Below are positions 16,271 through 23,719 of a stretch of 64,000 bases of DNA, one piece after another; position 1 is the stretch's first letter; the number at the start of each line of letters is the position of its first letter. The stretch is from Pseudokordiimonas caeni (lineage in GTDB: Bacteria; Pseudomonadota; Alphaproteobacteria; Sphingomonadales; Kordiimonadaceae): the NCBI RefSeq assembly GCF_026719705.1, contig NZ_JAPPRR010000002.1:683091-747090 (forward strand), given 5' to 3'. Below the pieces are notes generated by a model, which saw only the letters and a program-made list of their open reading frames with translations, ran no database searches and was not told where the DNA came from. The position numbers and the translations under genes are program-made.

Positions 16271-16951
16271 ATGATCAAGAGAAGCCTTCGTCTTGTGGCC
16301 GCCGCCGCATTCCTTGGCGGGATGGGCGGCGCCCATGCCATGACGGACATTGCCGAGTGGCAGGATGCGACCGTGAGGGCGCTCGTCGCCAAGCAGCGCT
16401 ATCCGCGCATGGCCCTCGATGCCAGCGCCGAAGGAACGGTGAAGGTCCGCCTCGCTGTGGCGCCTTCGGGCGATGTGATGGGGTATGAGATCGTTGAATC
16501 GTCGGGCTATGCCGTCCTTGATGCCTCGGTCCTTGACCTGCTGGCGCGGGTCAGCCCGCTGCCGGCGCTGCCGGTGCAGGAACAGGGTGTTTCGGTTGTC
16601 GTGCCGCTCACCTACAAGCTCGACCGCGCCGTGATGGCGGCGGATGTGGCGGTGGCCGACCCTGCCCAGTCGCTGCAGGAATGGCGCCGGGCAGCGGCGC
16701 GCGCCTTTGCCAAGGTGCAGGAATATCCGGTCGCGCTTTACAATCAGGGTATTGAGGGCACGGCGCGGATCCAGGTCGCGGTCGATGCGCTTGGCAATAT
16801 CGTGTCGCAGGAACTGATCCAGTCGTCCGGCAATGCGGTCCTTGACGAGGAATCGATGAGCATGCTGCGCCGGGTGGGCCTTCTGCCCGAGCTTCCCGAA
16901 GGCACCGATTCGCTGCGCTTCACCTTGCCCGTGACATACCGAATCCGCTGA
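16271..16951 (+). CDS. Secreted protein with two tandem TonB C-terminal-like domains
   Basis: A 226-residue protein with a cleavable signal peptide (RLVAAAAFLGGMGGAHA). Two copies of the TonB C-terminal pattern follow: RYPRMALDASAEGTVKVRLA with ESSGYAVLDASVLDLL (about residues 45-105), and EYPVALYNQGIEGTARIQVA with QSSGNAVLDEESMSML (about 155-215). Canonical TonB has a membrane anchor, a Pro-rich linker and one such domain; here anchor and linker are absent, so this is unlikely to transmit proton-motive force. CGGAG sits 8 bases before the ATG at 16271. It may act as a periplasmic partner that binds TonB boxes or peptidoglycan. This is inference. Confidence 0.8.
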   Translation: MIKRSLRLVAAAAFLGGMGGAHAMTDIAEWQDATVRALVAKQRYPRMALDASAEGTVKVRLAVAPSGDVMGYEIVESSGYAVLDASVLDLLARVSPLPALPVQEQGVSVVVPLTYKLDRAVMAADVAVADPAQSLQEWRRAAARAFAKVQEYPVALYNQGIEGTARIQVAVDALGNIVSQELIQSSGNAVLDEESMSMLRRVGLLPELPEGTDSLRFTLPVTYRIR

Positions 16952-17031
16952 CCGGTTCGGCAATTGTTGGCTTCGGCACCAAACTTTGGCAGTCTGGTGT
17001 GCGTTGGATGCTCTAACGCGCGGGGAAGACC

Positions 17032-17934
17032 ATGAAATCCACGATGCGGCGTTTCGCTTGCATGCTGTCAGCAGTGGCCTTTCCGGTCTGTTTCGGTGTC
17101 TCGCCCGCGCTGGGCAACGATAATGCGAAACCCCTGTTTGATCGCGGCAAACTTCTTGCCACCGGCGGGGTTTCGCAGGTGGAAGGGGCCGGCGGGGCCG
17201 GGCTCACCACATGGGCACTGATCGGAGGGTATGGCAGCGACCACGGCCTTGGCCTCACAGCGCATGGCACGCTTGTGCCCCTTGACGATTTCACCTTCCG
17301 CTCGGCCGGGCTGGCGCTTGGCGTGTTCGACCGGCTGGAGCTGAGCTACAGCCGCCAATGGTTCGATACCGGCGGCACGGGCGCCGCCCTCGGGCTTGGC
17401 GAGGATTTCACCTTCGGGCAGGATATTTTCGGCGCCAAACTGAGGGTTGCGGGCGATGCCGTTTACGATCAGGACCGCTGGCTACCGCAGATTGCCATAG
17501 GCCTGCAGCACAAGCGCGCGAAGCAGGGTGCGATCCTTGCCGCCGTCGGCGCCTCCCATGACACAGGCACTGATTTCTATCTTGCAGCCACGAAGATCTT
17601 CCTGAAACACAGCCTGCTTGCCAACGCGACCGTGCGCTTTACCAAGGCCAATCAGTTCGGCCTTCTGGGCTTTGGCGGCGCCGATGATGGTTATGACGCC
17701 ACGTTCGAAGGCTCGCTCGCCTGGCTTGTCACCGATCATTGGGTTGCGGGGGTCGATTATCGCACCAAGCCCGACAATCTGGCCTTCGCTCGGGAAGAAG
17801 ACGCCATGGCCGCCTATGTCGCGTGGTTCCCGTCGAAGCATGTATCCGTGACTGTCGGCTATGCCGATCTCGGCGAGATTGCCCTGCAGGATAACCAGCA
17901 GGGGCTTTATCTTTCGCTCCAGATGGGGTTCTGA
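17032..17934 (+). CDS. DUF3034 family exported protein, probable outer-membrane beta protein
   Basis: A 300-residue protein with a signal peptide (cleavage near SPALGND). The start of the mature part, LLATGGVSQVEGAGGAGLTT, followed by WALIGGYGS, is the DUF3034 signature. The rest alternates short amphipathic strands with turns and ends in Phe (LSLQMGF), as integral outer-membrane barrels do. It is the first of four tightly packed genes: truncated haemoglobin after 2 bases, then a histidine kinase and a cupredoxin with overlapping ends. The family has no established function. The neighbourhood suggests an outer-membrane pore or scaffold feeding a periplasmic haem/copper sensing module. Confidence 0.85.
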   Translation: MKSTMRRFACMLSAVAFPVCFGVSPALGNDNAKPLFDRGKLLATGGVSQVEGAGGAGLTTWALIGGYGSDHGLGLTAHGTLVPLDDFTFRSAGLALGVFDRLELSYSRQWFDTGGTGAALGLGEDFTFGQDIFGAKLRVAGDAVYDQDRWLPQIAIGLQHKRAKQGAILAAVGASHDTGTDFYLAATKIFLKHSLLANATVRFTKANQFGLLGFGGADDGYDATFEGSLAWLVTDHWVAGVDYRTKPDNLAFAREEDAMAAYVAWFPSKHVSVTVGYADLGEIALQDNQQGLYLSLQMGF

Positions 17935-17936
17935 CC

Positions 17937-18347
17937 ATGCGTATGGCCTTTCAAATCGCGGTATCCCTTCTTCTTGCCGCCCCGGCGCATGCCGATACGC
18001 TGTTTGAGCGGCTCGGCGGGATGGACATGATCACCCGGATTTCCGAGCGGACGATCGATATTGCGGCCGCCGACCCGCTGATCGGCCCGCACTGGGAGGA
18101 ATCGAATCTCGTGCGGGTGAAGGCGAAACTTGCCGAACAGATTTGCGAGCTTTCGGGTGGCCCCTGCAAATACAGCGGCAACGACATGGTGCAGGTGCAC
18201 AAGCCCTTCAAATTCACCAATGCCGATTTCAACCGGCTGGTCGAGAATCTGCAGCAGGCAATGGATGAAAGCGGCGTCGACCATGCCACCCAGAACCGCC
18301 TGCTGGCCCTTCTCGCCCCCATGCAGCGCGAGATCGTGACCCGTTGA
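17937..18347 (+). CDS. Exported group I truncated haemoglobin
   Basis: A 136-residue protein: signal peptide (residues 1-19, ending APAHA) plus a 2-over-2 globin beginning DTLFERLGGMDMI. The proximal haem-binding His is H88 in QVHKPFKFTNADF, at the usual place for group I. By-eye alignment to ciliate and cyanobacterial group I proteins puts Thr-Ile (39-40) where Phe-Tyr normally sits, so the ligand-stabilising Tyr B10 is apparently replaced by Ile. Most truncated haemoglobins are cytosolic; a signal peptide predicts a periplasmic location. GGGG precedes the start by 8 bases. It is sandwiched between DUF3034 and a histidine kinase and shares their transcript. O2, NO or redox sensing is inferred. 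Confidence 0.88.
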   Translation: MRMAFQIAVSLLLAAPAHADTLFERLGGMDMITRISERTIDIAAADPLIGPHWEESNLVRVKAKLAEQICELSGGPCKYSGNDMVQVHKPFKFTNADFNRLVENLQQAMDESGVDHATQNRLLALLAPMQREIVTR

Positions 18348-20293
18348 TGAAAGAGCACGCCGTGAACAGGGAAGCAGCCGAGACCGGATTGCCGCCGTGG
18401 CGGCGGATGCTGGTTTCCGTGCGCGCCAAGCTTTTCCTCGGCTTCGCGGCGATGGGGTTGCTGGTCGTCGGGGTCGGCCTTTATGCCTATCTTGCCATCG
18501 GCCGTGCCGGCGAGATTGTGGAAGACATCTACAACCGTCCCCTGATGGCGATCAATTTCACAAGGGCCGCAAGCTTCGATTTCTCGCAGATGCAGGCGCG
18601 CTACCTGAAGCTTCGTGAGCGGGGCGAGAAAAGCGGCAAATCGCTTGATGAACTGCATGAACTGATTCATGACGACCTGGCGGTGGCGCACGAGCGCGCC
18701 CTCACCGAACGCTCCCGCCGCATGATCGAACAGTTGCGCCTCGATATCGACGCCTGGGTCTATACGGTGAAGGGCCTCCTGATCACGCCTGATCCACGCG
18801 CTGTCGCCAATCTTGATGCCACCACGGACGACATCATCGAACGCTTCGATATCGTGGTTGAACTGCAGTCAGTCGCGGGCTTCGAGGAACGCCAGAAGGC
18901 GGTGATGGAGATCGCAACCACCGTGCGGGTGAATGTGGCGGTAACCGGCCTCGCGCTCGTGCTGGCGATTGTTGTGACGCTGCTGCTGGCGCGGCTCCTG
19001 CTCGGGCCGCTGCTCGCGGCGTCACAGTCCGCGTCGCGCATTGCACAGGGGCATCTGGACACGCCAATCCCTGAAGGCGGAGCGGACGAGACCGGGCGGC
19101 TGCTGCGCGCCCTTCGGGTGATGCAAAAGTCGATCATCGATCTGGTATCGCGTGAGAAGAACCAGAAGCAGATGGCGGAAGACAGGCTCACCGACGCGCT
19201 CGCCAACAGCCGTGAAGCCATCATCATTGTCGATGCGGACGGCCTGATTGTGATGGTGAACGACACCGCCTCGGCCCTTTTCAGCCGCCTCGGCCCGCTT
19301 GTGGGCGAACGCTTCAACCGGCTTTTCTACACGAACGGCGTGCCGGTCGCGGAAGAAGACCGGGCCGTCGCCGTGGCTTCAACAAGCAGTGAGCCCGGTG
19401 CGGCAGTCGAAATGCAGCTTGAAAACGGCAACTGGCTGCGCCACAGCCGCAGCCGCACGCGCGATGGCGGCCTTTTTGCTCTCTGGTCGGATATCACCGA
19501 GGTGAAGGCTCGCGAGGTGCAGCTCCTTGTCGCCAAGCAGGAAGCCGAAGCGGCGAACGAGGTGAAGTCGCGCTTCCTGTCGAACATGAGCCACGAACTG
19601 AGGACCCCCCTCAATGCCATTATCGGCTTCGCTGATGTGATCGTCACCGAAACGCATGAGCAGGAAAAGATGGCGACAATCACCGGCCATGCGCGGGAAA
19701 TCCAGTCGGGCGGCGACCATCTTTTGCGGATCATCAACAATGTGCTCGATCTCACCCGTCACGATCATGGCAAGGTGGTGGTTCGCCTGCAGCGTGCTGA
19801 CCTCGGGGCGCTTCTGGAACAGTGCCGGGGCATGATGGGGGCAGAAGCCGAAGCGCGTGGCATCCGCCTGCGCTATCAGGAGCCGGTCGGCACAGCCTGG
19901 AGCAAAGTGGACCCCGCCCAGATCCTGCAAAGCCTTTTGAACATCCTGTCGAACGCCATCAAATTCTCGCACGATGGCGCGGCGGTGGATCTTTCCATCG
20001 ATACGCATATCGGCACCGAGCATCATATCCGCATCAGCGATGCCGGCATCGGCATTGATCCCAAGGATATCCCGGTGGCGCTCACCGCCTTCGGGCAGGT
20101 GGAATCGAGCCGCGACCGCCACTATGAGGGCACCGGGCTCGGCCTCACGCTTGCCAAGGCGCTCGTCGAGCAGAATGGCGGTCGTCTTATCCTTGAAAGC
20201 GAGCTCGGGGTCGGTACGATGGTGACCGTTGCCTTGCCGGTAGACGGCGAGGAATCGCAGGCGGTGGAATTCGACGATGACGACTTTATCTAG
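18347..20293 (+). CDS. Membrane sensor histidine kinase (helical periplasmic sensor, HAMP, PAS, HisKA, HATPase)
   Basis: A 648-residue sensor. TM1 is at about 25-50. A helical periplasmic segment (about 51-195) resembles four-helix-bundle chemoreceptor sensors. TM2 is at about 200-222, HAMP at about 223-275 (LLARLLLGPLLAA then ASRIAQGHLDTPIP), and a PAS domain at about 285-385 (ALANSREAIIIVDADGLIV). HisKA has its phospho-acceptor at H416 (SNMSHELRTPLN), and the ATPase has N box SNAIKFS, G1 DAGIGIDP and G2 GTGLGLTLAKAL. There is no fused receiver. The ATG overlaps the haemoglobin stop by one base (TGATG), so translation is coupled. The helical domain probably reads the state of the neighbouring haem or copper protein. 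The nearest response regulator is at 21.95 kb. Confidence 0.92.
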   Translation: MKEHAVNREAAETGLPPWRRMLVSVRAKLFLGFAAMGLLVVGVGLYAYLAIGRAGEIVEDIYNRPLMAINFTRAASFDFSQMQARYLKLRERGEKSGKSLDELHELIHDDLAVAHERALTERSRRMIEQLRLDIDAWVYTVKGLLITPDPRAVANLDATTDDIIERFDIVVELQSVAGFEERQKAVMEIATTVRVNVAVTGLALVLAIVVTLLLARLLLGPLLAASQSASRIAQGHLDTPIPEGGADETGRLLRALRVMQKSIIDLVSREKNQKQMAEDRLTDALANSREAIIIVDADGLIVMVNDTASALFSRLGPLVGERFNRLFYTNGVPVAEEDRAVAVASTSSEPGAAVEMQLENGNWLRHSRSRTRDGGLFALWSDITEVKAREVQLLVAKQEAEAANEVKSRFLSNMSHELRTPLNAIIGFADVIVTETHEQEKMATITGHAREIQSGGDHLLRIINNVLDLTRHDHGKVVVRLQRADLGALLEQCRGMMGAEAEARGIRLRYQEPVGTAWSKVDPAQILQSLLNILSNAIKFSHDGAAVDLSIDTHIGTEHHIRISDAGIGIDPKDIPVALTAFGQVESSRDRHYEGTGLGLTLAKALVEQNGGRLILESELGVGTMVTVALPVDGEESQAVEFDDDDFI

Positions 20294-20603
20294 ATCGGTT
20301 CTTTTGGGCCTTGCTGCCGCTCTCGTGGTGGGCGAGGCGGCGTGGGCGGCTGACCATCAGGTCAGCCAGCAGGGCCGGCGCTTCCATCCGGGCGAGATTG
20401 CGATCAAGGCAGGCGATACCGTCACCATCTCGAACGACGATGAATTCCTGCACCATGTTTATGTGAAGGGCGATGGGATGGATTACGATTCCGGCGGGCA
20501 GCCGATCGGCACCTCGCTCACGATCCCGTTTCCTGTGAAGGGCGTGTTCGAGGTGCGCTGCGACATCCATCCCAAAATGCGGCTGACCGTGACGGTCGAA
20601 TAG
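20277..20603 (+). CDS. Periplasmic cupredoxin (plastocyanin-like blue copper protein)
   Basis: A 108-residue exported protein with a signal peptide (SVLLGLAAALVVGEAAWAAD). The mature part is a cupredoxin: RFHPGEIAIKAGDTVTISND, then the first Cu ligand His in FLHH (59 or 60) and the C-terminal ligand loop with C95, H98 and M101 (EVRCDIHPKM). This C-x2-H-x2-M spacing matches the small 'methylamine utilization' type cupredoxins, although no mau genes are present. The start overlaps the end of the kinase gene by 17 bases, so both are made from one transcript. It probably passes single electrons to or from the exported haemoglobin or serves as a redox input to the kinase. That is inference. Confidence 0.9.
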   Translation: MTTLSRSVLLGLAAALVVGEAAWAADHQVSQQGRRFHPGEIAIKAGDTVTISNDDEFLHHVYVKGDGMDYDSGGQPIGTSLTIPFPVKGVFEVRCDIHPKMRLTVTVE

Positions 20604-20616
20604 GCGCCCGCGACGA

Positions 20617-21780
20617 TCAGATATAATGCGCTTGCAGCGGCGGGAAGCCGTTGAACTCGATTGCCGAATAGCTGGTGGTGTAGGCGCCGGTCGAGAACCA
20701 GTAGAGCCGGTCGCCGATCTGCAGGTCGAGCGGCAGCGGATATTTGAAATCCTCGTACATGATGTCGGCGCTGTCGCAGGTGGGCCCGGCGATGGTGCAG
20801 CCCTCAAGCTCGCCATTGCGGTCGGTATAGATCGGATATTTGATGGCTTCGTCCATCGTCTCGATGAGGCCCGAGAATTTGCCGACGTCGGTGAAGACCC
20901 AGCGGTTGAGCGACGTGTTGCCCTTGCGACTGATCAGCACGACCTCGGAGACAAGGATACCGGCGTTTGCCACGAGCGAACGGCCGGGCTCGAGGATGAT
21001 TTCCGGCATTTCGTCGCCGAAGTCTTCCTCAAGGAAACGGGTGATTTCCTCGGCATAGGTCGCGGTGTCGTTGGTGCGAACGATATAGTTGCCGGGGAAG
21101 CCGCCCCCCATGTTGATCATCTTCAGCGTGATACCGTCCTCATTCTTCAGCCGGTCATAGATCAGCTTTACCTTGCCAAGGGCAGCGTCCCACGCGCCGA
21201 TGTCGCGCTGCTGCGATCCCACATGGAAGGAGATGCCATAGGGCACGAGGCCAAGTTCGCGGGCGAGGATCAGCAGGTCCAGCGCCATGTCGTTCTGGCA
21301 GCCGAACTTGCGGCTAAGCGGCCAGTCGGCGGTCAGCGTACCTTCGGTAAGGATGCGCACATAGACCCGGCTGCCCGGCGCTTCCTTCGCGATATTGCGG
21401 AGATCGGCTTCTGAATCGGTGGCAAAGAGCCGCACGCCCTTTTCAAAGAAATAACGCACATCGCGCGCCTTCTTGATCGTGTTACCATAAGAGATGCGGT
21501 CCGGCGTCACGCCTTCGGCGAGCACCTTGTCGAGCTCGTAACGCGAGGCGATGTCGAAATTCGAGCCCTTGTCCTTCAACAGCTTCAGGATTTGCGGGGC
21601 GGGGTTCGCCTTCACCGCATAATAGATTTTGGCGAAGGGGAAGGCAGAGGTCAGCTCGTCAAAGCCTTTGCCGATGATTGAGGTGTCTACCACCAGAAAG
21701 GGTGTTTCGTGTTTGGCGGCCTCAGCCTTGATTCGCGAGAAACTATCGTTCGTGTAGAAGTCGGCAGCGTTGATTTTCAT
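20617..21780 (-). CDS. PLP-dependent ornithine/lysine decarboxylase (alanine-racemase fold, type IV)
   Basis: A 387-residue enzyme of the eukaryotic-type ODC family. The PLP lysine is K57 in YYAVKANP; other signatures are SFHVGSQ (cofactor phosphate), the glycine loop NMGGGFPG, EPGR, and the catalytic Cys in GPTCDSADIMYE contributed across the dimer. It makes putrescine (or cadaverine) from ornithine (or lysine) for polyamine synthesis in the cytosol. Alphaproteobacterial members are often bifunctional lysine/ornithine decarboxylases, so I leave the symbol blank. It is convergent with the cupredoxin gene (13-base gap) and divergent from the response regulator gene across 170 bases. Confidence 0.93.
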   Translation of the reverse strand: MKINAADFYTNDSFSRIKAEAAKHETPFLVVDTSIIGKGFDELTSAFPFAKIYYAVKANPAPQILKLLKDKGSNFDIASRYELDKVLAEGVTPDRISYGNTIKKARDVRYFFEKGVRLFATDSEADLRNIAKEAPGSRVYVRILTEGTLTADWPLSRKFGCQNDMALDLLILARELGLVPYGISFHVGSQQRDIGAWDAALGKVKLIYDRLKNEDGITLKMINMGGGFPGNYIVRTNDTATYAEEITRFLEEDFGDEMPEIILEPGRSLVANAGILVSEVVLISRKGNTSLNRWVFTDVGKFSGLIETMDEAIKYPIYTDRNGELEGCTIAGPTCDSADIMYEDFKYPLPLDLQIGDRLYWFSTGAYTTSYSAIEFNGFPPLQAHYI

Positions 21781-21950
21781 GGCTTTTCCCTTCTGCGTTT
21801 CAAGGCGGGACAGGTGAGGGGAAAGACGCTAGGGCGAAAGGGGCAAAGGGGTCAAGAGACCAGACTTTTTGTCAGGGCTGTTGACTCTTTCTCTACCGCC
21901 CCGTGATATGGCTGCCGGGGGCGCTGGTGAAACTCAGGCAGGGGTCTGAC

Positions 21951-22529
21951 ATGCACGATGGCATCGAACCGAAGGACACGCCCGCACGCCGGGAAACCGT
22001 GACGACGGAAAAGGCGTCCCCTCGCATCCTTATCGTTGAAGATATCAATTTCATGGCGCGGCTTGTGGCCGCCCAGCTGAACGCCGTCGGTTACAAAGAG
22101 GTGTCCATTGTCCATGACGGTGCCGAGGCACTGGAACTGCTGACGCGCAAGCCTTTCGATGTGATCGTCACTGACTGGCTGATGGTGCCGGTGGGAGGGC
22201 GGGAACTGTGCCACAATTTGCGCCGCGCCAATGACAGCCCGGCGCCGGGCATCGCCATTATCGCTGTGTCAGCCCATATCGATCACAATACCATCGACGA
22301 AATGCTGAGGGCGGGCGTCGACGAAATCGTTGCCAAGCCGCTCGTGGTTGAGGAACTGCTCAAGCGGCTGAAGCTGGTTATCGCGGAACCCCGCCAGTTT
22401 GTGCGCACCAAAACATATTTCGGCCCGGATCGCCGCCGCCGCTACAATCCCGCTTTCGGAGACACGGAACGGCGCAAGAGCCCGCCGAAGCTTGAAGGCC
22501 GGCCGAAGACGCGGCGCAAGATGCAGTGA
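21951..22529 (+). CDS. Stand-alone response regulator with a basic C-terminal tail
   Basis: A 192-residue protein. Receiver domain at about 25-145 with the acidic pair E30-D31, phospho-acceptor D75 (VTDW), the conserved Ser in IAVSAH and Lys in VAKPL. There is no DNA-binding or enzymatic output domain. The tail carries FVRTKTYFGPDRRRRYNP and a very basic end, an extension seen in many single-domain alphaproteobacterial regulators. AGGGG lies 7 bases before the ATG at 21951, preferred to 21903. The closest kinase is the sensor at 18.3-20.3 kb on the same strand, separated by the decarboxylase gene. Pairing is plausible but not proven. Confidence 0.88.
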   Translation: MHDGIEPKDTPARRETVTTEKASPRILIVEDINFMARLVAAQLNAVGYKEVSIVHDGAEALELLTRKPFDVIVTDWLMVPVGGRELCHNLRRANDSPAPGIAIIAVSAHIDHNTIDEMLRAGVDEIVAKPLVVEELLKRLKLVIAEPRQFVRTKTYFGPDRRRRYNPAFGDTERRKSPPKLEGRPKTRRKMQ

Positions 22530-22602
22530 TGACCCTTCCATTCTCCGGCGGCAGCGGCCATATACGGACGGAACCCTTGGACTGGCCGAAAGGATAAGCC
22601 CT

Positions 22603-22818
22603 ATGCACGACCGGGAAAAGATCGAGGAACGGCTCGTCACACTTGAAACGCGGCTCGCCTTTCAGGACGAGACGATCGAGACGCTCAATAGCGTGGTGAA
22701 AGACCAGTGGATGGCAATCGACCGGCTGCAGCGCATGCTTTCCCGCTTCGATGGCCGGCTTGCTGAAATCGAGGACAATATCGAAATCGCACCGCCGCAG
22801 AAGCCGCCTCACTATTGA
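22603..22818 (+). CDS. slyX: SlyX family small coiled-coil protein
   Basis: A 71-residue protein matching SlyX: EERLVTLETRLAFQDETIE followed by LNSVVKDQW and RLQRMLSRF, a single long helix with heptad spacing, and the typical Pro-rich end APPQKPPHY. The family has no firmly established function. AAAGGAT lies about 9 bases upstream of the ATG. It follows the response regulator by 73 bases on the same strand. Its last 7 bases overlap the end of the opposite-strand binding-protein gene. Confidence 0.85.
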   Translation: MHDREKIEERLVTLETRLAFQDETIETLNSVVKDQWMAIDRLQRMLSRFDGRLAEIEDNIEIAPPQKPPHY

Positions 22819-23618
22819 GGGGGCAGGTCGCCACGTATGTCAGCTTTTGGGAGCCCGGCCAGAAGGGTTTTCAAGAGGCCCGGGTCGATGGATTTGGGTG
22901 CGGCAAGCCAGGGTGAATTCGGCCCGGTGATCGGCATCCGCACGACCAGCAGATCGGCAATCGCATCGCCGTCCTCGGACCTGACGGACAGGTCGCCGGG
23001 AATTTCCGACAAGAAATCCACGCGCCCGCGCAGCAGCATCTGTTCGGCAAGGCCTTGATGCGCCTCTGCTACTTCGACGATCCGGTCTTCCGAAAAGCCG
23101 AAATCCCTGAGTGCCTGGCATTGGGCGGAACTTGCTGTGCAGGCGGCCTTGCAGGTGCTTTTCATGATGTCCTCGCGGGTCATGGCTTCCTGCGGTGAGC
23201 CGCGTCGTGCGATCAGGTGGATGGCCTCGCCCCGCTCCATCGAAATCAGCCAGTGGAACAGGTCTTCGCGCGCCGGCGTGCGCAGCATGTTGAAAATGAG
23301 GGCATTGTCGCGCTGCTGGACCGAGCGGTAGGCCCGGCCCCAGGGCATGAAGACGAAGGCATAGCTAAGGCCGGTCCCGTCGAGATAGGCGCTGATGCGG
23401 CGCCGGTCGGATTCGGACTGCAGCCTGTCGGCGTCCTTCACATGTTCCATGGAGGTCAGGTTGCCGAAAACGATCAGGTCCGGCTGTGCATTCGGCCCGT
23501 CTGCCATCGTGGCGGTCAGGGGCGTCGGCTGCCCCGGGGCGGCGCCGGCCAACATCAGGAAAGCCGCAACTGCAGCCAGTGTCCGTCCGATCCGTCCTGC
23601 CGTGCGTGACGGGATCAT
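22812..23618 (-). CDS. Orphan periplasmic solute-binding-like protein, divergent
   Basis: A 268-residue protein with a signal peptide (TLAAVAAFLMLAGAAPG). Fold clues for a family 3-type binding protein are a first strand LIVFGNLTS, RRRISAYLDGTGLSYAFVFM, PWGRAYRSVQQ (the 'R-A-x-x-x-v' pattern of this group), and a second lobe ending GLLKTLLAGLPKAD. Three Cys occur close together (STCKAACTASSAQC), an unusual insertion that may form a disulphide loop. No transporter genes are adjacent. It is tail-to-tail with slyX. This is the second of three such orphan proteins in the window; ligand unknown. Confidence 0.7.
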   Translation of the reverse strand: MIPSRTAGRIGRTLAAVAAFLMLAGAAPGQPTPLTATMADGPNAQPDLIVFGNLTSMEHVKDADRLQSESDRRRISAYLDGTGLSYAFVFMPWGRAYRSVQQRDNALIFNMLRTPAREDLFHWLISMERGEAIHLIARRGSPQEAMTREDIMKSTCKAACTASSAQCQALRDFGFSEDRIVEVAEAHQGLAEQMLLRGRVDFLSEIPGDLSVRSEDGDAIADLLVVRMPITGPNSPWLAAPKSIDPGLLKTLLAGLPKADIRGDLPPQ

Positions 23619-23719
23619 GGTCCGCTACTTCCCCTTGGTTGGACCGGCTTCTGATCGCCGAGCCTGACAGAAGCTTATACTGCCGCTGAAATAATGCAAC
23701 CTGTCCAGTGGGTTGCAGG

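Noticed and set aside
20277-20603. Methylamine utilisation function for the cupredoxin
   Set aside because: No mau genes (methylamine dehydrogenase subunits or maturation genes) are present; the name reflects family annotation only.
21880-21909. Sigma-70 promoter TTGACT-N17-TGATAT before the response regulator
   Set aside because: The -10 matches only half the consensus, so it was left out as too weak.
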